This document shows, in pieces, positions 12,161 to 25,119 of a stretch of DNA of 64,000 nt (its first letter is position 1; each line of letters starts with the position of its first letter). The position numbers were made by a program, and so were the translations under genes. This DNA is from Nymphaea colorata (Eukaryota; Streptophyta; Magnoliopsida; Nymphaeales; Nymphaeaceae), in assembly GCF_008831285.2 (NCBI RefSeq), contig NC_045144.1, positions 23,391,716-23,455,715 of the forward strand, written 5' to 3'. The notes under the pieces were generated by a model that saw only the letters and a program-made list of their open reading frames with translations, was not told the DNA's origin and made no database searches.

Positions 12161-13950
12161 CATTTATATGTGAATGCACGGTATAAATGAGAGTGTGGTT
12201 TGAGATGTTCTCTTTATTCTTATGCTAATTTTTGAGGTTGAGGCTTGTCCAACCCGGAAAAAACCCTCACGAATATATACATGTTAATATCCATTTGCAT
12301 GTCATTTTGCATTAGTTTTCTTTCTAATAATCTGATTAGGAACCCTAATGAATACCTTATCATGTGGTTCGATTTTCTTACATACCCAACGGTGGAAGAT
12401 ATTCCCTTGTAACAAATGAAATAATTATGTTTTATGTTCATATATAAAAATATTTGAAATCATGGTTTTCAAAGTATTTTTGGAAGAACCCTTTCCAATA
12501 TGGCTTTGGAAAGACTTAGCTTAGGCTCTCGCATGAGTCCACGCTCCCGTCCAGCCTACATCAAACTTGAAGTCGGTTATTTTAAGTTATTTGTTGACTT
12601 CTAATCTCATGAAGACACACACACACACACGCATATATATATATATATATGTATATATGTATATATATATATATATATATACATGTTATATACATATGTA
12701 TGCACATGATGATTCCTTTCATCATTCTCTCTCTATGTTTCCACATTTTATTTTACAAATTTTCATCAATACATGTATATATGTGTTCTATTTTCTCTTT
12801 CTAGAATCTTTTATTTCTCTTTTCAAGACAAATATCTTCCCTTACAAATTTTTATATACATACACACACACACACATAGATATATATATATTTGAATATT
12901 TTTCTCCCAAGATCTTTTTATTTACCAACTTCACCAAGACAAAAACTCAAGTACTGACCCAATATTGGATTCATACTTGATGGTCTACAACCTCATTCCA
13001 TTTTCAAAAACTTTTCTCTTATCATAACAATATTTATGACAATCTTATAAACAAAAACGAGAAACCTAGATGTATGAGATGGTAGGAATGTTCTTAGATG
13101 AATGTTATGGTATAAATGAATTATTCTCTTATAATTATATAGGACTAAGGCATTCATGCATTAACACTCACTTAATATCATTTATTATCAGAATCACCTC
13201 TCCAAAAGAACTTAAGCAAGATAAGATGAAGCTCTAACTAGGTAGTAACCGAATTAGAGCAAAATTTCAAACTTACTTAAAGTCTTAAGAGAACACTAAA
13301 TCCACTTTAAAAGTGATTCTCAAGCTATCCAAATGGTATTTATAAATTTAAGATTTTCTCAAATCAAAATGTTTTACACTCTCAAGTGATTCTTCAAGAA
13401 CTTCATCAAAAGTTTGAAACATCAAATCTTCAACATTTTTTCAAACATAACACCGCATTTAAAATGAAAATGGTGGTTAAGCCAAAATGAAATGCATCAA
13501 GGATAAGCATAGTCCTTAGATTGATTACCCCTGGTAAAGGTGTCGGGAATAATCAATCATTGTACTGACGGGCGAGTTCCTTTCTCTCTCATTTTCAAAA
13601 TAAAACATCATTTTTCTGGAACACTCCAAAAAACAAAAACAAAAAATTGGGGATGTGAACATATGTCATTCATGCAGTTAGTGACGAGCCCAAAGGAAGA
13701 TTACTGTCTGGCAAAGATTCAAACATATGTCAGTAATAAATATGTGACTATCTATGAGGTTTTCATATGGACAACAAGTCGTTCCAAAGACAAATTTTGT
13801 TGTCTCACAGGGTTGATTGTCAACATTTGTTACTAAATATGGAATACCACTTCGAAGTTGATGTTGTTGTCCAAAGATAGGATGTCAATGTTATACTTGG
13901 CATTTTGTGATGGGTTTACATCATCATTTGAATTTTTTAATTAAATCTTT
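12111..13950. other. AT-rich non-coding stretch with microsatellites
   Basis: No convincing gene. It contains CA and TA dinucleotide tracts at about 12616-12683 and 12865-12892 and AT-rich text. Open frames here, such as 12567-12980, mostly translate the microsatellites. It may be the rest of the gypsy-like element or its flank. Confidence 0.4.
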
Positions 13951-16240
13951 TTGCATGATTGTTCAAATATTGATGGTGATCTTGTGTTTGACTATTTTGT
14001 TTCTTGCGTAGTTAATATTGATCTTGCTTCCATATATGCTCAAATCAATTCCATCCCCATGTTGAGTGGCTCAAACTTAAAAAACTGGAAAGAGAATGCA
14101 ATGATAGTTCTCGGATGCATGGATCCAGATTTTGCGTTAAGAGAGGAAATGCCACATGCCCTTACCTATCAAGGTTCTACCTTGGACAAAAGGAACTTTA
14201 AGAAGTGACATCATTCCAATTGGATGAGTCTCATGATCATGAAACATGCAATTGTAGAAACTTTTAGGGAAGCCATATCTGAAGATGTAAATGCCAAACT
14301 GTTCCTAGATGAAATAGAAAAGACTTTTGGCAAGAATGAGAAAGCAGAGACATGTACACTCCTGGCAAACCTTTTCTCAAAGAAATATCAAGGAAAAGAG
14401 AACATTAGTACATACTGGAAATATCTCATCTTGTCTCAAAATTGAAAGCACTTAAGTTGGAGTTGTCTAAAACTTGCTTGTATATTTAGTGCTTATATCT
14501 CTTCCACTATAGTTTAACCATTTTAAAGTTAGTTACAACTGCCAAAAGGATAAATGGACTGAGCTACAAAATAGGATCCTTAAGGACATGATAAGGAGTG
14601 TGATTAGACATTCCACCTTACCTAAGTCCCTTTGAGGTGAAGCACTAAAGATTGCAACTAATATATATTGAATAGCATACCAACCAAAGCATCACGTAAA
14701 ACCCCTTATGAAATGTGGACTGGAAAGAATGCCTAGTATGAAACATTTTTATGTTTGGGGATGTCCACCTAAAGCTAGATAATATAAACCTAACGAATGA
14801 AAATTGGATGCTAGAACAGTTAGCCACTACTTTGTTAGATATTTTGAAAGATCCTGGTGTTATAAGTTTTATGACCTTATTCATAAGTCATTTTTTTTCA
14901 ATATTTGAAATGCTTTAGTTTTGTTGCTAAAGGCTTTACTCAAAAAGAATTCATAGACTACAAAGAAACCTTCTCTCTAGTTTTTTTGTAGGGCTTTTTT
15001 AGAGTAATCATAAGACTAGTAACTCATTTTGATCTAGAACTTTATCAAAAATAGACATAAAGACGGTGTTTCTGGAGACATTGATGAAATAATCTATATG
15101 ATGTAACCTGAAACTTTGAAGTAGGAGATGCAAAAGACATGGTTTGCAAATTAAAGAAATCTATATATGGTCTTAAGTAAGCTTCCAGCCAATAGTATCA
15201 TAAATTTCATGAAGTTATTATCCCATTTGGCTTTGAGGTAAATTTGGTTGATGAATGTGTATACCATAAATTTTGTAGAGTTAAATTTATATTTCTGGTA
15301 TTGTATGTCAATGATATACTACTTGCTAGTGACGATATAAGCTTATTGCACAATATTAAGAAGTTTCTATGAAAGAAATTTGAAATGAAAGATCTTGGTA
15401 TCGCCTTTTTGTATTAAAAATTCAGATACATTGAGATCGTCTCGATGTATTCTTGGACTATCATAGAAGAGCTATATCGATAAAGTTCTAGAAAGATTCG
15501 GCATGAAGGATTGCAAGTCAAGTGATACTCTTTTTGCTAACGAAGACAAATTCAGTCTCAACTGCTGCCCCAAAAACTATTTGAGGTAAAGGAAATGCAA
15601 AAGATTCCCTATGCCTCAACAATTAGGAGTGTTATGTATATTCAAATGTTTAGACAACCAGATATTGCATTCAATGTGGGGATGTTAGGTAGTTATTTGA
15701 GCAATCCAGAACTGGATCATTGGAAAGCAACCAAACCAGATATGCGATATCTGCAAAAGACAAAAGATTATGTGCTCACATATAGGAAATCAGATCATTT
15801 GGAGATAGTTTGGTATTCTGATTCCAATTTTACTGGATGCCAAGACATCAAAGATTCGCATCAAGCTATGTCTATCTGTTGGCTAGAGGAGCAATATCAT
15901 GGGGGAATTGCAAACAGACACTCCTTGCATCTAATCATGGAATATGACTCTCAAATTTTGTCACTAGGATGCATATTCTAGATGGAATAGAAAGACTACT
16001 AAAGTTATATTTTAAAAATAACTCTGTACTCCTATATTCCAATAACAACTGGAGTTCATCAAAGTCAAAATACATTGACATTAAGTATCTTGTTCTTAAA
16101 GGAAGAATTCATAGTAGTCAAATGTCTATTGAACACATTGGTACGAACTCTATGATTGTGGATCTGCTTAGTCAAGGTGTTTTACCCAAGGTCTTTCATG
16201 AGTATATTGCTCATATGGGTGTTTTGCCTTTCTAGGACTT
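13951..16240 (+). mobile_element. Ty1/copia element 2, internally deleted, no LTRs identified
   Basis: Copia polyprotein remnants. Gag of the UBN2 type occupies 13951-14445 (SGSNLKNWKENAMIVLGCMD, then KNEKAETCTLLANLFSKKYQGK). After about 14600 the sequence jumps to the integrase C-terminal part (a P-Y-E-x-W-T-G-K block near 14705, then HFYVWGCP), so the zinc knuckle, protease and integrase core are missing. The RT follows from about 14930, with LYVNDILLASDD near 15300 (family YVDD changed to YVND). RNase H spans 15595-16235, ending with an IEHIGTNSMIVDLLSQGVLPKVFHEY block. Multiple stops and frameshifts. The 16241-16500 flank may hold LTR remnants. Confidence 0.85.
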
Positions 16241-16604
16241 ATCAGTTTGAGTGGAAGCTTGTACTTGAATACTTTTGGTATAGACATGTCTGTCTTTTGT
16301 TATAAAATACAATTCTTTTCAGTTCACTCTGAATTCATTTGGATGTGATATCTATAAGGTTGGCCGAGTTGAAAATAGGTACCTTAAGATCACATTGCAT
16401 GTAATTTCCATGCTACACAACCATAGTTGATCTATGTCATTTAATTGTGTTGATATGTGTGACCACTAATGGGTCTAGTTGTGACAAGAGCAATCATGAT
16501 CCCTTTGATCTCATATTGGCATGATTTGTTAGTTTTTAGTATATCAGCCTTGATATTCATCATAGTTTAGCCTTGCAGAAAATAAGGAAGAAGACTGTGA
16601 TAAT
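16241..16604. other. Non-coding flank between two copia fragments
   Basis: No gene recognised. Part may be the 3' untranslated region or LTR remains of copia element 2. Confidence 0.3.
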
Positions 16605-16780
16605 TGTGTGTAGTATCAACCCTAGAATTTTATTATCTCAAGTTAGATACAAGCCCAAAATAATAAACCAAAAGGATATACAAAATTATTTCATATGCCA
16701 TTAATGAAACATAAAGGCACGTGAGAAATAAAACACATATTCCTAACGGGTTTTGGTCTAGACCAAGTCATCCTTTGACA
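16605..16780 (-). repeat. Probable 3' LTR of copia element 3 (minus)
   Basis: On the minus strand, a purine-rich ACTAGAGGGAGGA tract directly follows the end of the RNase H reading frame and is followed by TGTCAAAGGATGACTTGG, a normal polypurine tract to LTR transition at 16780. The far end near 16605 is approximate. No partner LTR was found, because the element is broken at 19056. Confidence 0.55.
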
Positions 16781-19056
16781 TCCTCCCTCTAGTTGTGCAT
16801 GTTCCTTTTATCATTCACAACTTGCTCTTGAGAAAGCAAAATTGATGACTAGTTAAACCCTTTGTAAACAAATGAGCAACTTGATTATCAGTGCAAATGT
16901 ACCATGGTTCAATCTTCTTGTCATCGACCTTTTGACGAATGAAGTGCTGATCAATCTCAATGTTCTTTGTCCTACTATGAAGAATGGGATTAAAAGCTAT
17001 TTTGATGGCACTTTGATGGTCACATAATAAGGATGATCAAATAATAGGCTCTCCTAGTTCACCCAGTAATTTCTCACCATGTAGCTTCGGCGGTCCATAC
17101 TACCATAGACCTATATTCAGCTTCCGTACTAGATCAGGCTATGGCCTTTTGTTTTTTACTACTCCAAGTATTGAGATTTATTCCAACAAAAATACAATAG
17201 CCTAGAAATGATCTCCTCTCATCTAGATCTCATGCCCAGCCTGCATCTATGTAAGTGATTAGATCATACCTATTACAAGAAGAGTCACTCTCGCAATAAA
17301 CAAGGCCATCTCCAATTGTGCCTTTCAGATACCGTAAGATTCGTTTAACAACATCCATATGATTGCTTCTAGGAGCTTGCATAAATTGTGACACTTGATT
17401 CATAGAATATACAATATCTGGCCGAGTGAAGGTAAGATATTGTAACATGCCAACAATATTGTGAAACCTTGTAGGATCATGATATAGATTTCCTTTTTCT
17501 AAATTCAACTTTTGATTTAACACACTAGGAGCATTAACAGGTCTGGAATTTATCATGCTTATCATGGTCAAAAAATCCAAAGTGTATTTCTACTTTTCCA
17601 ATGTCAAAGTATCTTGTCTGCCAACCTCCGAACCAAGAAAATATCTTAACTCTCCTAAACCTTTTATTTTAAAGCTCTTCACCAAAAAAAATTTTACTTC
17701 ACAAATGGCTGTCACAATTTTCAGTGATAACAATATCATCATCATATATGAGAAGCCAAGTAGAGATGTTCTTGCTTTGATAAATAAAGAGAGAATAGTC
17801 AAGAGTACTTATATGGAAACCACATTGTTGAATTTGTTGAGAAAAACAATCAACCATGACTGAGAAGCTTGCTTTAAACCATAAAGGAACTTGTGATGCC
17901 TAATACCCAATTTCTAACGCCTTTCTCTATATACCCTAGTTGTTTTGTGTATACCTCTTCTTTCAAGTCTCCATGCAAGAATTCTTTTTTAACATCCAAT
18001 TGGCTAAGCTTCCAAGCATGATCAACTACCAACGAGATGACGATGCGAATTGTGCACATTTTCACCACTAGACTGAAGGTCTAGTCATAGTCTTGTCCAA
18101 ACTATGGTGTAAAACCTCTACCTGTCAACCTCGCTTTATATCTATCAATACATCCATCTGGTTTGTGTTTGACTTTATAAACCCACTTGTTTCTAACTAC
18201 ATTCTTCCCTTGAGGCCTTGGAACAATTTTTCAAGTATTGCATTCATAGAGTGCCTCCATCTCTTCATTCATAGCTTCTACCAAGTGACGAATTTTGGAG
18301 GTTTGATTGTAAGAAACAAGTTCTTTATGTTTAGTAGTTTGAGCCATGAACGATTGAAAATCCAAAGAAAAATTTTTATAACTAACCCAACGATCAATGG
18401 GATGGTGAATGTGCTCTGATCTTCATATAGAGTCTCTGATTCCTTCATGACTTGTGTCTTGATCTGTTCTATGATAGACAAAACCAGAAAACCATTGAGG
18501 AGCAGCTTGTTCTACATGAGAACCATCATTCAGCTCGGGTAGATCTAAATTACAATCATCACTGAATTGAACTGTTTCTGCCTGCACATTTACAAGAGGA
18601 CAAGATGATGTGCATGATTGACTTTCTCTCGAAAAAAGTTTTGAATTCAACCACAAGTTTTAGATTTCTTTCTGCAGCGAAACTGAATCAATGGGGTTGC
18701 ATTTCTTATCAAAATCATGCTCTTCAAATACCACATTTTGTGAAGTTCGTGTTCTCTTGCTGCTAAGATCATAACATCTATATCCCTTACACTCGTCAGC
18801 GTATCTGACAAACTTGCACTTTAAAGCTCCTAAAACTTATTTCTCAAAGAAGAATGTATGTAAGCATAACAAACACAACCGAACACATGAAGGTCATTAT
18901 ACGTAGGATGTTGATAAAAAAGAATATAATAAGGATACTTATTTTCCAAAATACTAATGGGTAGTTGATTTATGATGGGGCAGTAGTATGAAAGGCCTCC
19001 ATCCAAAGGCTGGTTGGCATTGACATCATGCATCATGCTCAAAGTTGTCTCTTCAA
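16605..19056 (-). mobile_element. Ty1/copia element 3 (minus), 5' part lost at the pararetrovirus junction
   Basis: Minus-strand copia pol remnants, in order: the integrase C-terminal part 19042-18830 (YNDLHVFGCVCYAYI), linker frames around 18656-18278, RT at 18068-17590 (WKLSQLDVKKEFLHGDLKEEVY, then GLGELRYFLGSEV), and RNase H at 17580-16800 (PDIVYSMNQVSQFMQAPRSNHMDVVKRILRYLKG). Frames are broken by stops between 18278 and 17874 and near 17590. Homology to the integrase stops at about 19056, where protease sequence of the pararetrovirus mosaic begins. The gag-protease half is not visible beyond the mosaic at 31270. Confidence 0.85.
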
Positions 19057-20845
19057 GATACTACACTACTCTATAGACACTGGTGCACAGATACACAAAT
19101 AAATCTCTGTAAAGAAAATTGTCTACCTAAGGAAAAATGAGAAAAAACAAAACTATTAATCAAAGGATTCAATGGAGAAGATAACATATTAAAATGAAAA
19201 GCTAAAAACATAAAAATCAAAATATGGGATAAAGTACTAGTAATAGGGGAAATATGTGTCTATAATGAATTACAAGACAAAAATATGATATTAAGACAAG
19301 AATTTCTTAACAGATACTTACCATTAACCCTAACAAATAAATATTTAACACTATCAACACCCTGCAAACACAAGGTACCATCATTAATAGTCCAAAATAT
19401 AATCAAACAAGACACAACATGGATTAAAGGAGACAGCCATGTAACCCAGCGGATTGAAATAAAACAAGTTAACATAATAGGATATGAAATATTCGAGATA
19501 AATCAATAAAGATTAATAGAAAAAGAACTAGAAGAACTATACTCAGAAAATCCACTAAAATTCTGGGAAAAACATAAAACATATGTAAAAATAGAATTAA
19601 CAAATGAAGACATGAATGTACAACAAGCACCATTAAAATATGTTCCAGACAATTTAAAAGAGTTTGAAATGCATATAACTGAGCTTTCAGAAGAAGATAT
19701 ATACAAAAATCAGAATCAAGACACAATGGCCCAGCATTTATTGTTAATAAACATAGTGAACAAAAAAGAGGAAAAACAACAATGGTAATAGATTATAGAA
19801 ACTTGAATGCAAAAACCAAAACTTATAACTACCCAATACCCAACAAAATCTTAAAACTAAAACACATTTCAAGATATAATTATTTCAGTAAATTTGATTG
19901 CAAGAGCGGTTTCTACCATTTGAAACTAGAAGATGATAGTAAAAAATTAACAGCATTCACAGTACCCAATGGATTTTATGAACGGAATGTATTACCATTT
20001 GGATATAAAAATGCACCAAGAAGATATCAAGCTTTTATGGATAAACAATTTAGCACCTTAAGGAACTATGTTATCTATATAGATTATATACTATTATACA
20101 GTCACACTTTTGAAGAACTTCATAAACTTTTATTAGATTTTATTACGTATGAAAAGAAAGTAGGAATAAAAATGCAAAACCATATCATTTCCAAAATAGG
20201 AATCCATGAATATTTGGATACTAAAAACAAACTTCAAGCATTCTTACTATTAGTAAATCAAGTAAGAGAATATATACCAAACCTAGCATAATATTGTCTA
20301 CCATTACAACAAAAACTTAAGAAAAATATTGAAAAAAATTGGAATGATAAAGATAAAAAATTATACAAAAAATACGAACCCTTTGTAAAAACCTGCCAAA
20401 GTTAGATTTTCTAGATGAAACAAAAGAATTTATATGGATAATTGAGACAGATGCATCAGACAAAAGCTATGGATCCATACTAAAATATAGACATCAGAAT
20501 TCTAAATGAGAGTACTTATGCAGATATCACTCAAGAAGCTTTAAGGATAATAAGATCAAATGGGAAATAAATTGGAAAGAATTAAAGACATTATATTATG
20601 CATTGTTATATTTTGAAATTTATGTTGTACACATTTCATAGTTAGAACAGGCAATACGCAAGTAAAATTTTGGTTTTCTGCAAAATTAGAAGATTCAATT
20701 GTAAAAAAAAGAAATCAGATGTTTAGTCAATGACATCAAATTATTTGATTTTGATATTGAATTACTAACAACAGACAAAAATGGCTTAGCAGATTTGCTG
20801 TCAAGGAGAGAAAAATACATATAAAAACAAGATACTCGTCTATCG
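19056..20845 (+). pseudogene. Endogenous pararetrovirus protease-RT-RNase H, copy A
   Basis: Relic of the Caulimoviridae replication polyprotein. The aspartic-protease motif DTGA is at 19076-19087. Frames with several breaks follow to 19750. The RT core opens at 19782-20291 (VIDYRNLNAKT, FSKFDCKSGFYHLKL, LPFGYKNAP). The RT active-site box, normally Y-I/V-D-D, reads YIDY near 20076-20087, so a catalytic Asp is lost. RNase H follows at about 20440-20845, with stops and frameshifts, including an ETDASDKSYG motif near 20450 and a terminal GLADLLSRREK. Compared with copy C, part of the region after the active site is missing. The absence of integrase and the motif style fit a pararetrovirus, not an LTR retrotransposon. 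Non-functional. Confidence 0.88.
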
Positions 20846-20962
20846 TAGATTACCAAGGACTATTTCAGACAAAATTTTTAAGGCATTTAAAAACAATCCA
20901 CTTGAAGAAGACAGTTTAGGATCCAGGATAGAATATTTAAGGACATGGTACAAAGAACAATT
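20846..20962 (+). pseudogene. Pararetrovirus coat-protein fragment (plus)
   Basis: About 115 bp matching, in opposite orientation, the coat-protein region near 24270-24390 of copy B. Shared landmarks are 'ggactatttcaga', 'aaggcatttaaaaacaatcca' split by one substitution, and 'cttgaagaagaca'. It directly abuts the end of RNase H copy A, so it marks a rearrangement junction. Confidence 0.7.
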
Positions 20963-21160
20963 ACTAACTTATTATTATGAAGTGTTGTTTTATATGATAT
21001 TTCTCTTCTAGTAAACTCACTATATCCTGGACTAAAAATTAAATCTGATTGTTTATCCTTTTCATCTATTACTACTGTTTCCCTTTGGTCTGTTATTGTT
21101 ACTTTTGGTTCCAAGTTTTCTAATATGTTATCTATTTTTACTAAAGTATCATTTCCAAAA
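20963..21160 (-). pseudogene. Pararetrovirus N-terminal ORF fragment (minus)
   Basis: The open frame 21201-20887 contains a segment (IDNILENLEPKVTIT ... REISYKTTLHNNKLVI) that is nearly identical to the sequence just upstream of the coiled-coil frame in copy B (25875-25690). The orientation flips at both ends. Function unknown. Confidence 0.7.
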
Positions 21161-21325
21161 TAGGAATCCATGAAGATTTGGATACTAAAAAGAAACTTCA
21201 AGCATTCTTAGGTTTAGTAAATCAAGTAAGAAAATATATACCAAACCTAGCAAAGTATTGTCGACCATTGCAACAAGAACTTAAGAAAAATATTTAATAT
21301 AATTGGAATGATAAAAAGATAAAAA
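21150..21325 (+). pseudogene. Pararetrovirus RT-to-RNase H linker fragment (plus)
   Basis: Repeats the copy A region at about 20185-20360 (from 'atttccaaaataggaatccatga' on), including a QAFLGLVNQVRKYIPNLAKY-like translation. It lies between two minus-strand fragments. Confidence 0.7.
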
Positions 21326-21537
21326 AAATTACCAAGTCTAGTGTAATATAATTTTCCTTTAATCCTATGTCAATTTGTATTTCTTGGATTTGTCATTCTA
21401 ACTGATGGTTCTCCTACTATGTCATATATACTTAATCTTTTTTCAATAATTTCGAGTTCTTTGTTTTCGTTATTTCCCAAGTAATATCGCTCTTTCCTTT
21501 CAATAACTTTGACTAAATTTTGGAAAGGATCTTCTAG
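21326..21537 (-). pseudogene. Pararetrovirus movement-protein-region fragment (minus)
   Basis: Matches the minus-strand text at 22860-23100 and 26340-26590 ('ttggatttgtc', 'gttctttgttttc', 'ttcccaagtaatatc', 'aaattttggaaaggatcttct'). It is a partial third copy joined directly to the protease/RT end of copy B. Confidence 0.7.
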
Positions 21538-21544
21538 TTTCTAT

Positions 21545-22300
21545 AATATATTACCATTCTTGCTTTTCCTTTTTTTGCTCACTATGTTTACTAACAATAA
21601 ATGTTGGGATACTATGTTTTAATTCTAATTTTTGAATGTATCCTTCTTCTAAAAGCTCAGTTATATGCATTTCAAACTCTTTTAAAATCGTCTGGAACAT
21701 ATTTTAATGGTGCTTGTTGTACAACTGTGTCTTCATTTATTAATTCTATTTTTATATATGTTTTATGTTTTGCCAGAATTTTAGTGGATTTTCTAAGTAT
21801 AGTTCTTCTAGTTCTTTTTCTATTAATCTTAATTGATTTATCTTGAATATTTCATATCCTATTATGTTAACTTGTTTTCTTTCAAGCCGCTAGGTTACAT
21901 GGCTGTCTCCTTTAATCCATGATGTGTCTTGTTTTATTATATTTTTTACTATTAATGCTGGTACCATGTGTTTGCAGGGTGTTGTTAGTGTTAAATATTT
22001 ATTTGTTAGGGTTAATGTAAGTATCTGTTAAGAAATTCTTGTCCTAATATTATGTTTTTGTCTTGTAATTCATTATAGACACATATTTCTCCTATTACTA
22101 GTTCTTTATCTCATATTTGGATTTTTTATGTTTTTAGCTTTTTGTTCTAATATGTTACCTTCTCCGTTGAATCCTTTGGTTAATAGTATTGGTTTTTTCT
22201 CATTTTTCCTTAGGTAGACAATTTTCTCTACAGAGATTTATCTATGCACTAGTGTCTATAAAAGGATTGTAGTATCTACTTTGGTATCCTTCTATTGTTA
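21545..22300 (-). pseudogene. Pararetrovirus protease and start of RT, copy B (minus)
   Basis: Minus-strand protease region. The active-site triplet near 22255-22240 reads DTSA instead of DTGA. The frame then runs through the protease C-terminal text shared with copies A and C and stops at the first residues of RT near 21545, where the copy is truncated. It continues upstream into the movement-protein region without a visible break in orientation. Confidence 0.75.
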
Positions 22301-23900
22301 TCTTAATTAAAATATATAAAAAAAATCATTTTTCTATTTTAATCTGTGTTGTATTCATCATACCATTCGTCTATTTCCCTATTTATATCGAAAAAGTATC
22401 CTTCTGCGAATAAGTCAAGCTGCCTTTCTACCCATCTATCTATAACTAGTAGTGTTAATTTATCTATGAATTGTTGTACTATGATTAAAATTCTGAATTT
22501 TCATATTTCTTCTTGGATTTTCTTTATTTTATTTGTATGAAGTTTTGGGGTTATAGGACACATATATAATTCTGGTTCTTTAATCTTCTTGATCATATTC
22601 TTGTTATAATTATCTGCTTATTTTGGGTTTCTATTTTTACTAGTTCCTTAGTTATGTTGTAACGTTTCATTTTATTTAGTCATTTTGCTCCTAATATAAC
22701 TTGTGTTTTGTAATCACTTCTTTGTCTTTGTATCTCAAAAGTTACCCTTATATCTTGTTGTCCTACGATTACTAACTTACTTACCAATCCAAGACTGTCT
22801 ATAATGTTTCCTTGTATGTCTTTGTACACATGACTACTTGGTAAGATCATGTCTAATTTTACGAAGGCTGGTAATATAATTTTCCTCAATCTTGTGTCAG
22901 TTAGTGTTTCTTGGATTTGTCCATCTATTAGACCTTGTATCTTAAATTGTTGATTAGTCTTTCTAATCGATGACTCTCCTACTGGGTCACATATACTTAA
23001 TCTTTTTCAATGATTTTGAGTTCTTTGTTTTCATTAATTCCCAAGTAATATCGCTATTTCCTTTCAATAACTGTGAGTAAATTTTGGAAAGGATCTTCTA
23101 TGGTTATGGTATCATTGTCTTCTTCTTTTCCGAAATTTTGTGTTTATTGGTAATAACATATATGCTTTTTGCCTTAACTCTCATGACTTTACTATCTTTT
23201 TCTAGTTCAATTCCTAATAATTTCCAATATAGTACTAAGCTTTTGTTTTTGTTTTCTTCTATTAATCAAATAGTGTAGTTCGGTTTTATTATGAATTTTA
23301 TCTTTTGATAAATTAAATTTCCTTACAATTTGGCTATAATTGCTTTATCTTGAGGATATTATTCTATCATCAGTTAAATATAATTCTAATGGTGTATTTA
23401 TTCTTTCTTTAAAACAAGCTTTTATTAATATTTCAATTCCTCCAAAATATATATATTTCATAGGTTCTTTATGTTTTATATCTTTAAGTTCTTCTTTTAC
23501 ACCTTCTTTGCTTATTAGAGGTACTCTAGTTGTTCCCTTTGCTTGCATAATATCTATTACATGTTGTCTACTATTATATACATAGTTTTTTTTAATTACT
23601 TTTTTAGCATATTTTTTAGTATTGGAATTTTACTTAGTATGGGTATGTTAAATATTTTTCTGTGCAGATGTCAATCTCCTTGTTTTTTATTTTGTCAAAA
23701 AGTTTTTCATCAAATATTAATCTTTGATTTGTATAATTTTCTGTCAAATCATCATGATATGTTATTTCTTCAAGTTTCTCTAGTATTTTATTTGTTCTTC
23801 TTCTTCGGATGTATGTGGTATTTCACTTTCTACTTCTATGGTATCACTTGAGTCTGTTTCTGTCTAAGATTCATATATTGTTCCATTATCTAATATATCT
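22300..23900 (-). pseudogene. Pararetrovirus movement-protein-like region (minus)
   Basis: The frame 23548-23345 contains YIYFGGIEILIKACFKE followed by TPLELYLTDDRI. This resembles the conserved core of the 30K-superfamily movement proteins of caulimovirids: an x-I-H/Y-F/L-G-x-I/V-x-I/L-L-I/L-K-A block and an L-x-D-D-R-I block. Decayed frames continue to 22889-22680 (MILPSSHVYKDIQGNIIDSLG). Movement proteins line plasmodesmata for cell-to-cell spread. This copy has many stops. It lies after the coat-protein zinc knuckle and before the protease in the element's own reading direction. The family call is from pattern recognition and should be tested by a profile search. Confidence 0.55.
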
Positions 23901-23949
23901 GTCCCTAGGCTTTCTAATTGTTCTATTAATACGTATTCTTCTTTTAATA

Positions 23950-25010
23950 GATTTATTGTTTTTGGGTTTCTAGTTGCCCTACATTCTTTAGCTATATGTC
24001 CATACTTTCCACAACTATAACATTTGCATGGTTTACTCTTTTTTGGTATTGTCTTATATATTGTTTATGTTGCTGGTTATTCTTAAACTTTCTTTTATAA
24101 TTTTTATATTTTCTTCACAATTTAATATACTTCTTATATTTTTTCTTTCTTTTATATTATTTATGTTTGCTACATCCAAAAGTTGGGATTTCAAAGTCCG
24201 CACAACAATTGTATGGGTTTATATATTGTTTGAATTTCTTCTTTTCTATATATTTTCTGCATTGTTCTTTGCACCATGTTCTTAAACATTCCATCATGGA
24301 TCCTAAATGTCTTCTTCAAGTGGATTGTTTTTAAATGCCTTAAAACTTTTATCTGAAATAGTTAAAACTTTTATCTGAAATAGTCCTTCGTAACCTGATA
24401 TAGAATATTTTTAATGCAGCTTCTCTTTCTTCTTTTTTCCATTTTGCTTTATACTAGTTTTTACTGAAAGTTTGTATATAGTCATCCAAGTAACACATAT
24501 CACAAATGGTTATTTGTATGAGTGCTTTTCTTGCTAATTCTTGTTGTTTTTTGGCATTTATTTTATCTATTTATGTTATAAGAAATTCTTTTTTTATTGT
24601 TTTTACATATTTGCTTAGCATGACTATGGGTTGTAATGGTGTAACTCCATCATCCTCTGTTTGTTTTTGTAGGGTATTTTTTAATTTTGTTTGATCTCTT
24701 CAAATCATAATTTTACATTACCAACAAATGAGTTTTCAATATACTTTGCTATGTTTTTAATATCTATCTTGGCTTCTATTATATGTCTTAACATTTCTAC
24801 TTGCCATATTTCAATTATTTCCATTACATTAATTGCTTCATCTAGGTTTAATATTCCTTGTTCATGGGCTATTGTCCTAAATACTTCTTTTTGTCTTGCT
24901 TTCCACAACTTTTGTTTCTTTCAAGGTTACCTGGACAATAACTCCTTTAAGTGGTTCTGCATGTTGATTTATAAGGTCTCGAACTCCATGGTTCTTCTTT
25001 TACTTTTACA
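23950..25010 (-). pseudogene. Pararetrovirus coat protein with CCHC zinc knuckle (minus)
   Basis: Decayed capsid-protein frame. The segment 24908-24705 (AKYIENSFVGNVKL) and a CDMCYLDDYIQTFSKN segment near 24510-24460 resemble the conserved capsid core of caulimovirids. A basic, Lys/Tyr-rich stretch follows, then the zinc knuckle CYSCGKYGHIAKEC at 24022-23981 with exact C-X2-C-X4-H-X4-C spacing. The tail after the knuckle is acidic (Glu/Ser/Thr-rich). Several in-frame stops and frameshifts; a 23-bp tandem duplication at about 24335-24380 (AAAACTTTTATCTGAAATAG) adds another break. Confidence 0.72.
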
Positions 25011-25119
25011 TCATCTTTAAGGGTTGTATTCATGTTAACTTCTTATTATTGGTTATTAAATCTGTATACGTGACTAAATCATTGTCACTTTCATCTTGTA
25101 AATCATTTATTTTATTTAT

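Noticed and set aside
12567-12980. A 137-codon plus frame
   Set aside because: Mostly Tyr/Ile/Thr/His from CA and TA microsatellites.
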